Source of the DNA: Xanthomonas euroxanthea
GTDB lineage: Bacteria; Pseudomonadota; Gammaproteobacteria; Xanthomonadales; Xanthomonadaceae
Direction: 5' to 3'
Length of the DNA: 64,000 bases
Assembly (NCBI RefSeq): GCF_900476395.1
Contig: NZ_UIHB01000004.1
Location: 1 to 64,000, forward strand
Shown: in pieces, positions 57,752-64,000 of the stretch
Numbering within the stretch: position 1 is the first letter of the stretch
Layout of the letters: the number at the start of each line of letters is the position of its first letter
Made by a program: the position numbers and the translations under genes
The notes under the pieces: model-generated
Told to the model about the DNA's origin: nothing
The model's input: the letters and a program-made list of their open reading frames with translations, nothing else
The model's database searches: none

Positions 57752-58061
57752 CGCTGGATGCGTTCCCGGGCCGGTTGCCTGCGTGCACGCGACGCTGCCT
57801 CTCTTGTGAGATGGCTGCGCCGCACCTCACCCAGCCCTTCCATCGAGATGCCTGTCTTCCGTCGTACCCTCACCCCAACCCCTCTCCCGCAGGGAGAGGG
57901 GCTTAATCACCAGAGCGGCGGCTTGCTCCCTTCTCCCGCTGGGAGAAGGTGGCGCGTAGCGCCGGATGAGGGTACGGGCGCGAAGCCTACTTCCATCACC
58001 TTCGCCCTCTTGCACCAGCGATCAACAGGCACCATCACCAGCCCCATCACCGCGACCGCTG
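57752..58061. other. Gap after ampR with composite palindrome
   Basis: No gene is supported. The gap holds the REP-like cluster at 57865-57975 and the ABC-F 3' end. Confidence 0.6.
57865..57975. repeat. Composite intergenic palindrome (REP-like)
   Basis: Outer arms GTACCCTCA (57865-57873) and TGAGGGTAC (57967-57975) enclose two hairpins. The first is CCCCTCTCCC-GCA-GGGAGAGGGG (57879-57901); the second is CCTTCTCCC-GCT-GGGAGAAGG (57929-57949). It is a three-stem arrangement. Similar C-rich/G-rich palindromes are common between genes in xanthomonads and pseudomonads. Confidence 0.85.
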
Positions 58062-59978
58062 CTACACCCCCTCGATCAGCTCCATCCACGCCGCTTCCGC
58101 AGCCACCAGTTGCTGTGCGGTGGCCTCGCGGTCGCGGCCCAGCACCGCCATCTTCTCGCTGTCGGCATAGTTGCCCGGGTTGGCGAGCTCGCGGTCCAGC
58201 GCCGCCAACGCCGCTTCCAGTTCGCCGACGCGCTTTTCGGCGCTGGCCAGCTTGTGCGGGTTGACGGCCTTCTTCGGCGGCAGCGGCTTGGTCGGCGGTG
58301 GCGGTGTCGGCGCCACTTCGGCCATCTTCTGCTTGGTGCCCTGGGCGGCCGGGCGGCTGCGCAGCCAGGCGGCGTATTCGTCCAGGTCGCCTTCGAACGG
58401 CTCGACCACGCCATCGGCCACGCGCCAGAAACTGTCGCAGACCAGGCCGATCAGATGGCGGTCATGCGAGACCATCACGATCGCACCTTCGAAGTCGCTC
58501 AACGCTTCGGCCAGTGCCTCGCGCATTTCCAGGTCCAGATGGTTGGTCGGTTCGTCCAGCAGCAGCACGTTCGGCTGCTGCCAGGCGATCAGCGCCAGCG
58601 CCAGACGCGCGCGCTCGCCGCCGGAAAAACCATCCACCACCTCGAACGCACGGTCGCCGGCGAAATTCCATTTGCCCAGGAAGTCGCGAAACGCCTGGTT
58701 GGCACCATCCGGCGACAGCTCGCGGAAGTGATCCATCGGCGACTGGCCCTCGTGCAGCGACTCCACCGTGTGCTGGGCGAAGTAGCCAATCCGCAGGTCC
58801 GGATGCGCACTGCGCTCGCCCGACAGCGGCGCAAGCTCGCCCACCAACGTCTTCACCAGCGTGGACTTACCCGCACCATTGGGCCCCAGCAACCCGATCC
58901 GGTCACCCGCCTCCAGCCCGAACCCGACATCGTGCAGCACGGTAATCGCATCGCTGGACCCACGCTTTTGCGATTCCCCATTCCCGATTCCCGGCTCCCG
59001 CGGCGCAGCCGCATACCCGCAAGCCGCATGATTCAACCGGATCAGCGAAAACGGCAGCCGATTGGGCTGGGCAAACTGGATGCGGAACTCGCGCTCGGCG
59101 CGGACCGCCTCGGTGCCGGCCATCTTGGCCAGGCGCTTCATGCGGCTCTGCGCCTGGGTGGCCTTGCTGGCCTGCGCCTTGAAGCGGTCGATGAAGCTCT
59201 GCAGATGCGCGCGCTCGGCCTGTTCCTTGTCGTGGGCGATCTGCTGCTGGCGCAGGTGCTCGATGCGCTGGCGCTCGAAATCGGTGTAGCCGCCGACGTA
59301 CAGCTTGGCGGTGCCGCCATGCAGGTGCAGGGTGTGGGTGGCCACGTTGTCGAGAAACTCGCGGTCATGCGAAATCAGCAGCAAGGTGCCCGGGTACTTG
59401 AGCAGCCATTGCTCCAGCCACAGCACCGCGTCCATGTCCAGGTGGTTGGTCGGTTCGTCCAGCAGCAGCAGGTCGCTGGGCATCATCAACGCGCGCGCCA
59501 GGTTCAGGCGCACGCGCCAGCCGCCGGAGAACGAGGACACCGCGCGGTGATGGGTGTCGGCCGGGAAGCCCAGGCCGTGCAGCAGCTTGCCGGCGCGCGC
59601 CTCGGCATCGTAGGCGCCGAGTTCGGCCATCTTCTGGTGCGCATTGGCCACCGCTTCCCAGTCCTCGCGCGCGGTGGCTGCGGCCTCTTCCTGCAGGATC
59701 GCGGAGACCTCGATGTCGCCACCGAGCACGAACGACAGCGCCGGATCGGGCAGCGACGGGGTTTCCTGCGAGACGCTGGCGGTGCGCACCTTGCCGGGCA
59801 GGTCGACATCGCCCTTGTCCGCTTCCAGTTCGCCCTTGACCGCGGCAAACAGGCTCGACTTGCCGGTGCCATTACGGCCAACCACACCGACGCGGTAGCC
59901 GGCATGCATGGTCAGGTCGACGTTGGACAACAGCAGACGCTCGCCGCGTCGCATGGAGAAGTTGCGCAGGGAAATCAT
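58062..59978 (-). CDS. ABC-F ATPase (YheS/Uup type) with repeat-derived insert
   Basis: 638 residues from ATG 59978 (MISLRNFSMRRGERLLLSNV). Two ABC domains: Walker A GRNGTGKSS near 34-42, signature SFSGGWRVRLNLARAL and LLLDEPTNHLDM; then GPNGAGKST and LLLDEPTNHLDLEM in the second. ABC-F proteins act on ribosomes. At about 326-341, just before domain 2, the sequence [13 protein letters not shown] is encoded by GGGAAT heptads (58972-59001), a repeat that is otherwise intergenic here. A C-terminal coiled coil follows. The frame is intact. Confidence 0.93.
   Translation of the reverse strand: MISLRNFSMRRGERLLLSNVDLTMHAGYRVGVVGRNGTGKSSLFAAVKGELEADKGDVDLPGKVRTASVSQETPSLPDPALSFVLGGDIEVSAILQEEAAATAREDWEAVANAHQKMAELGAYDAEARAGKLLHGLGFPADTHHRAVSSFSGGWRVRLNLARALMMPSDLLLLDEPTNHLDMDAVLWLEQWLLKYPGTLLLISHDREFLDNVATHTLHLHGGTAKLYVGGYTDFERQRIEHLRQQQIAHDKEQAERAHLQSFIDRFKAQASKATQAQSRMKRLAKMAGTEAVRAEREFRIQFAQPNRLPFSLIRLNHAACGYAAAPREPGIGNGESQKRGSSDAITVLHDVGFGLEAGDRIGLLGPNGAGKSTLVKTLVGELAPLSGERSAHPDLRIGYFAQHTVESLHEGQSPMDHFRELSPDGANQAFRDFLGKWNFAGDRAFEVVDGFSGGERARLALALIAWQQPNVLLLDEPTNHLDLEMREALAEALSDFEGAIVMVSHDRHLIGLVCDSFWRVADGVVEPFEGDLDEYAAWLRSRPAAQGTKQKMAEVAPTPPPPTKPLPPKKAVNPHKLASAEKRVGELEAALAALDRELANPGNYADSEKMAVLGRDREATAQQLVAAEAAWMELIEGV
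58972..59001. repeat. GGGAATC/GGGAATG heptads inside the ABC-F gene
   Basis: On the minus strand GGGAGCCGGGAATCGGGAAT continues into GGGGAATCGC within the coding frame. It is the only heptad array of the window that lies in a gene. Confidence 0.85.
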
Positions 59979-60154
59979 TGATGGACAGTCCGATAGAACG
60001 AAAAGGAATGAGCAGATGAGCAGCACTCCTGCGACGCCATTCTAGCGTTAACGAATAATTAGCGCCTTCGGGCTGGCCGTCGTTCCTTCGCGTCGCCGCG
60101 ACCAGACCCCGCCCAGCCTTGCTGGTCCTGCCTGGACCCCCGTTCGGAGTTGTC

Positions 60155-62539
60155 ATGAATTACCCGCTGTCCTCGCTCGCAACCGCCGTGGTTGCGGCGC
60201 TGCTCGCCTCCCCCGCCTTTGCCCAGAGCGCCACGCCGGCCAGCGCGCCCGCCAACACGCTGGACACCGTCATCGTCACCGGTACCCGGGTGTCCGACCG
60301 GACCGTGGCCGAGTCGCAGTCGCCGATCGACATCATCAGCGCCGAGTCGCTGCAGGCCACCGGCACCTCGGAGCTGGCCACCGCACTGGCCCGCGCGCTG
60401 CCGTCGCTGAACTTCCCGCGCCCTGCGCTGAGCGACGGCACCAGCGCGATCCGTCCGGCACAGCTGCGCGGCCTGTCGCCGGACCAGGTGCTGGTGCTGG
60501 TCAACGGCAAGCGCCGCCACACCTCCTCGCTGCTCAACCTCAACGGCACCATCGGCCGTGGCGCCGCGGCGGTGGATCTGAACACCATTCCGGTGGCGGC
60601 GATCGCGCGCGTGGAAGTGCTGCGCGACGGCGCCTCGGCACAATACGGCTCCGATGCCATTGCCGGTGTGGTCAACATCGTGCTCAAGGGCGCGGAAAAG
60701 GGCGGCAGCCTGCAGGCCGGCTTCGGCCAGTACTCGGCCGGCGACGGCAGCAACTACGAGCTGTCCGGCGACACCGGCGTGGCGTACGGCAACGAGCGCG
60801 GCTGGCTGCATGTGGCCGCCCAGCTCAACCAGCAGGACCCCACCGACCGTGCGCGCGGCTATGCCGGCGCCCCCAGCGCCTCGCAGCCGGCGGTGGGCCA
60901 GAAGGCGTTCAAGATCGGCGACCCGGACGTCAACGCGCAGGCGGTGTCGGCCAATACCGAGTTCGCCTTCAGCGACAGCATCACCGGTTACGCCTTTGCC
61001 ACCGCCAGCAACCGCGACATCACCTCGTTCGCGTTCTTCCGCGCGCCGGGCAGCACCCAGAACATCCTGTCGGTCTATCCGCAGGGCTTCCTGCCGGAAA
61101 TCCAGACCTACGCCAAGGACCGCTCGCTGGTGGCCGGCGTGCGCGGGTCCACGGCCAGCGGCTGGGACTGGGATGCCAGCTACAACTACGGCTACAACAA
61201 GATCGATTTCCACACCCGCAACACGCTCAACGTGAGCCTGGGGCCGACCTCGCCGACCTCTTTCTACGATGGCGCGCTGGAGACCACGCAGAACATCGTC
61301 AACCTGGACGTCAAGCGCGGCTTCGACTGGGGCCTGGCGTATCCGGTGACGGTGGCCTTCGGCGCCGAATACCGCAACGAGAAGTGGAACCAGTCGCCGG
61401 GCGAAGTGGGCTCGTATTTCCAGGCCGGCACGCTGGCCGGTGGCGCGCAGGGTTTTGGCGGGTTTGCGCCGAGCGTGTCCGGGCAGTATTCGCGTGACAG
61501 CTACGCGCTGTATGCGGATCTGGAAGCCGATTTCACCGACAAGTTCTCGGCCGGCCTGGCCGGCCGCTACGAAGACTTCAACGATTTCGGCAGCCAGGCC
61601 TCGGGCAAGTTGTCCGGCCGCTATGCGTTCACCGACAGGATCGCGCTGCGCGGCACGGTGGCGTCGGGCTTCCGCGCGCCGTCGCTGGCGCAGCAGTATT
61701 TCCAGTCCACCAGCACCACCTTCCTGGCCGGCAATCCGAACCCGTTCGAGATCCGCACCTTCCCGGCCGACAGCACCGTCGCGCGTGCGCTGGGGTCCGA
61801 GCCGCTGGATGCCGAGACCTCGCTGTCCTACAGCCTGGGCCTGGTGCTGCAGCCGACCGATGCGCTCTACCTCACCGTGGATGCGTACCAGATCGACGTG
61901 GACGACCGCATCGTGCTGTCGTCCAACCTCACTGGCACCGGCGTGCGCAACCTGCTCGAAGCGCAGGGCATCTTCGGCATCAACGGCGGGCGCTACTTCA
62001 CCAACGCGGTGGACACGCGCACGCGCGGTGTGGACGTGGTCGGCAGCTACCGCTGGCAGCTGGCCGCCAGCAGCGTGGACCTGACCGCCGGCTACAACTA
62101 TTCGGAGACCGAGGTGCGCAGTGTCGCGGCCAATCCGGCCGCGTTGTCGGCCAACGGGCTGAGCCTGGAGCGCATCGACCGCACCGAACGCGGCCGCATC
62201 GAAGAAGGCTTCCCGCGCGACAAGTTCCTGGTCAACGGCAGCTGGAACCTGGAGCACTGGACGCTGGCACTGGGTGCCACGCGCTATGGCAAGTACAGCA
62301 CGCGTCCGGCCGCGGCGATCAACGACCAGACCTTCGGCGCCAAGTGGGTGGTGGATGCCTCGGCCAGCTACAAGATCGATCGCTGGACGCTGACACTGGG
62401 TGCGGACAATCTGCTGGACGAGTACCCGGACGAGAACAATTTCGCCAACTCCACCAGCGGGCAGTTCCCGTACAGCAATCTGTCGCCGTTCGGCTTCAAT
62501 GGTGCCTACGTGTACGGCCGCATCAACTATCGCTGGTAA
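60155..62539 (+). CDS. TonB-dependent outer-membrane receptor
   Basis: 794 residues from ATG 60155. The signal peptide is MNYPLSSLATAVVAALLASP-AFAQ. The plug has LDTVIVTGTRVSDRTVAESQ, SPIDIISAESLQATGTSELA and LRDGASAQYGSDAIAGVVNI. A barrel follows to the aromatic end (GRINYRW). The start is chosen over 60119 for the signal peptide and the GGAG upstream. It is a close paralogue of the receptor at 63474. Ligand unknown. Confidence 0.93.
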   Translation: MNYPLSSLATAVVAALLASPAFAQSATPASAPANTLDTVIVTGTRVSDRTVAESQSPIDIISAESLQATGTSELATALARALPSLNFPRPALSDGTSAIRPAQLRGLSPDQVLVLVNGKRRHTSSLLNLNGTIGRGAAAVDLNTIPVAAIARVEVLRDGASAQYGSDAIAGVVNIVLKGAEKGGSLQAGFGQYSAGDGSNYELSGDTGVAYGNERGWLHVAAQLNQQDPTDRARGYAGAPSASQPAVGQKAFKIGDPDVNAQAVSANTEFAFSDSITGYAFATASNRDITSFAFFRAPGSTQNILSVYPQGFLPEIQTYAKDRSLVAGVRGSTASGWDWDASYNYGYNKIDFHTRNTLNVSLGPTSPTSFYDGALETTQNIVNLDVKRGFDWGLAYPVTVAFGAEYRNEKWNQSPGEVGSYFQAGTLAGGAQGFGGFAPSVSGQYSRDSYALYADLEADFTDKFSAGLAGRYEDFNDFGSQASGKLSGRYAFTDRIALRGTVASGFRAPSLAQQYFQSTSTTFLAGNPNPFEIRTFPADSTVARALGSEPLDAETSLSYSLGLVLQPTDALYLTVDAYQIDVDDRIVLSSNLTGTGVRNLLEAQGIFGINGGRYFTNAVDTRTRGVDVVGSYRWQLAASSVDLTAGYNYSETEVRSVAANPAALSANGLSLERIDRTERGRIEEGFPRDKFLVNGSWNLEHWTLALGATRYGKYSTRPAAAINDQTFGAKWVVDASASYKIDRWTLTLGADNLLDEYPDENNFANSTSGQFPYSNLSPFGFNGAYVYGRINYRW

Positions 62540-62616
62540 CCTGGCGGCCTAGCCTGCGGTGTTGCCCGGCATTTAGTGCCCAGGCGCGCTGCACGATTGC
62601 ATCCTGACGCTCGACC

Positions 62617-62650
62617 ACACGCCCCGGCTTGCCGGGGCGTGTGCGTTTTT
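62617..62650 (+). terminator. Rho-independent terminator after TonB receptor
   Basis: ACACGCCCCGG-CTTG-CCGGGGCGTGT, an 11-bp perfect stem, then GCGTTTTT. It lies 78 bp after the receptor stop. Confidence 0.88.
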
Positions 62651-62773
62651 GCCCGGCGTGCTTGCGGCGTTTTCCTGATGCAGGCCATCCGGAGGCGGGC
62701 ATCGATGCGCCGTGAAGAGCCACCGGCGGCCGCAGTGGTATCAACGCGCTTCCACCCTGATGGAGCACCCACC

Positions 62774-63199
62774 ATGGACGCAGCGCAACTCTCACGCGGC
62801 CGTCTGATCGACCACCTGCATCTGGTCGTCCACGACCTGGCGGCGAGCCGACGTTTCTACCAGGCCGTGCTCGATGTGCTGGGCATTCCGATCGGTGGCG
62901 AAGGCAAGGGATTCTTCTGGGCCGACGAGCTGTTCGTGTCCGATCGCCACACGGTGGCGCAAGGCGTACTCACCGGCCGCCACCATCTGGCCTTCCAGGC
63001 GCACGATGTCGCCATGGTGCATGCGTTCCATCAGGCCGCCCTCGCCCACGGCGGCCGCGACAACGGCGCGCCGGGCGTGCGCCCGTATCACCCGAGTTAT
63101 TACGCAGCATTTGCCCTGGATCCAGATGGCAACAACATCGAAGCGGTGTTCCATGGTCCTGCGCAACGCATCGCCGATGCGGTGCAAATCACGTTCTGA
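62774..63199 (+). CDS. VOC-family (glyoxalase/dioxygenase superfamily) protein
   Basis: 141 residues from ATG 62774 (MDAAQLSRGRLIDHLHLVVH). The paired beta-alpha-beta-beta-beta modules are typical: IDHLHLVVHDLAASRRFYQA and the end FALDPDGNNIEAVFHGP. Possible metal ligands are His at the start of each module and Glu near the C-terminus. The substrate is not predictable. It lies between two TonB receptor paralogues. The longer upstream frame crosses the terminator and is rejected. Confidence 0.87.
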   Translation: MDAAQLSRGRLIDHLHLVVHDLAASRRFYQAVLDVLGIPIGGEGKGFFWADELFVSDRHTVAQGVLTGRHHLAFQAHDVAMVHAFHQAALAHGGRDNGAPGVRPYHPSYYAAFALDPDGNNIEAVFHGPAQRIADAVQITF

Positions 63200-63331
63200 T
63201 GCAGAAGTTTCATAACTGCTATCGATGTCCATGATGGTGCAAAAAAACCCGTGCAGCAGCAGGTCGGGTGCAAGCGACGCATCACTCTGGTGCAAGCTGG
63301 CAACGTTTTCATAAGCATATTTGCGATAACG

Positions 63332-63372
63332 GTTGCAAGCGCAACATAACCAAAATTTGACATGCGGTTATG
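63332..63372. promoter_or_regulatory. Inverted repeats and TTGACA upstream of last receptor
   Basis: GTTGC-AAGC-GCAAC (63332-63345) and CATAACC ... GGTTATG (63345-63351 / 63366-63372) are nested inverted repeats about 100 bp before the receptor start. TTGACA lies at 63357-63362. The region is AT-rich compared with the rest. It may be an operator or promoter; no regulator is identified. Confidence 0.4.
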
Positions 63373-63473
63373 CGTGGTCAATGGTTGGAAACGCACCGCA
63401 GCTGCCGCAACGGACGCGGCCCGGGAAGGGGGCCCCTGCGATGCATCCGTTCCCCACTCGGAGTTGTCACCGC

Positions 63474-64000
63474 ATGAATTGCAAGACCAGTCCACTCGCA
63501 GTTGCCGTTGTTCTTGCACTGTCGTTTTCCGCTTCAAGCGCAGTCGCGCAGTCACAAGCTCCCACCCAGAAAACCCTCGATACCCTGATCGTGACCGGCA
63601 CGCGCGTGGCCGATCGCACCGTGGCCGAATCGGCATCGCCGATCGACATCATCTCGCCGCAGGCGCTGGAATCGACCGGCACCACCGAGCTGGCGACCGC
63701 GCTGTCACGCGCGATCCCCTCGTTGAATTTCCCCCGCCCGGCCATCTCCGACGGCTCGGATGCAGTGCGCCCGGCGCAGCTGCGCGGCCTGTCACCCGAC
63801 CAGGTGCTGGTGCTGGTCAACGGCAAGCGCTACCACAGCACCGCGTTGATCAACCTCAACGACACCCAGGGCCGTGGTTCGTCGCCGGCCGACCTCAATA
63901 CCATTCCGATCGCCGCGGTGGAGCGCATCGAAGTGCTGCGCGACGGCGCGTCGGCGCAATACGGCTCCGACGCCATCGCCGGCGTGATCAACATCGTGCT
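63474..64000 (+). CDS. TonB-dependent receptor, cut by window end
   Basis: Only the first about 175 residues are present. The signal peptide is MNCKTSPLAVAVVLALSFSA-SSAVAQ. The plug reads LDTLIVTGTRVADRTVAESA then SPIDIISPQALESTGTTELA and runs on to LRDGASAQYGSDAIAGVINI, nearly parallel to the receptor at 60155. Both are preceded by TCGGAGTTGTCA. It is a tandem paralogue; the 3' end is outside the window. Confidence 0.92.
   Translation, partial: MNCKTSPLAVAVVLALSFSASSAVAQSQAPTQKTLDTLIVTGTRVADRTVAESASPIDIISPQALESTGTTELATALSRAIPSLNFPRPAISDGSDAVRPAQLRGLSPDQVLVLVNGKRYHSTALINLNDTQGRGSSPADLNTIPIAAVERIEVLRDGASAQYGSDAIAGVINIV

Noticed and set aside
60059..62257. A 732-codon antisense frame over the second TonB receptor
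   Set aside because: It is a shadow produced by codon bias; the plus strand encodes a complete receptor.

Overview
The window is about 64 kb of GC-rich chromosome from a gammaproteobacterium. It looks like Xanthomonas or a close relative in the Xanthomonadaceae. The evidence is the gene order yebC-ruvC-ruvA-kup-ruvB-ybgC-tolQRAB-pal-cpoB-queE, a pqqABCDE operon, four TonB-dependent receptors, a class A beta-lactamase divergent from an AmpR-type regulator, and many short GGGAATC-type intergenic repeats. Most of the window is ordinary chromosome. The accessory content is small islets, repeats and transport loci. All identifications come from reading the sequence; no database search was run.

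Layout. 234-2390 (-) is relA. 2707-5877 (+) is pqqABCDE, tightly coupled. 6042-8136 holds a secreted hypothetical protein and a PhoPQ-activated pathogenicity-related protein. 8382-12236 is a kinase of the glucokinase family plus a TonB receptor, preceded by an inverted repeat resembling a LacI-type (NagR-like) operator. 12485-19296 holds hrpA (-), dps and recQ. 19434-23494 is a run of small secreted, lipoprotein, response-regulator and unknown genes, with a pseudouridine synthase whose expected catalytic Asp position reads Glu. 24010-28381 holds a chemoreceptor, a GNAT, argO and argP.

28615-32472 holds queC, tRNA-Lys and queE. Between them lie a two-gene islet with an unusually structured leader and an aldo/keto reductase. 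32499-48450 (mostly -) is the long housekeeping block: the Tol-Pal envelope machine, the RuvABC resolvasome, the Kup potassium transporter, YebC, a serine hydrolase, a GNAT, AspRS and an FmdB-type protein, with a DUF3011 secreted protein on the other strand. 48895-55824 holds an MFS transporter, a repeat-rich 0.9 kb gap with a 104-bp tandem repeat and a long hairpin, then a TonB receptor and a Tat-exported phospholipase C. 55831-57751 is the beta-lactamase/AmpR pair. 58062-64000 holds an ABC-F ATPase and two paralogous TonB receptors flanking a VOC-family gene; the second receptor is cut by the window end.

How the genes work together. PqqA is the precursor of PQQ, modified by PqqE with PqqD, trimmed, and finished by PqqB and PqqC. 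TolQRA energises the envelope and works with TolB, Pal and CpoB during division. RuvABC processes Holliday junctions. QueE and QueC act in sequence in preQ0/queuosine synthesis. ArgP controls the divergent exporter ArgO in other bacteria.

The least explained sequence is (i) the leader and two-gene islet at 29642-30470, (ii) the 50168-50735 repeat cluster, and (iii) the GGGAATC arrays, which form facing inverted pairs in three gaps of the ruv/kup block and appear once inside an ABC-F coding sequence.
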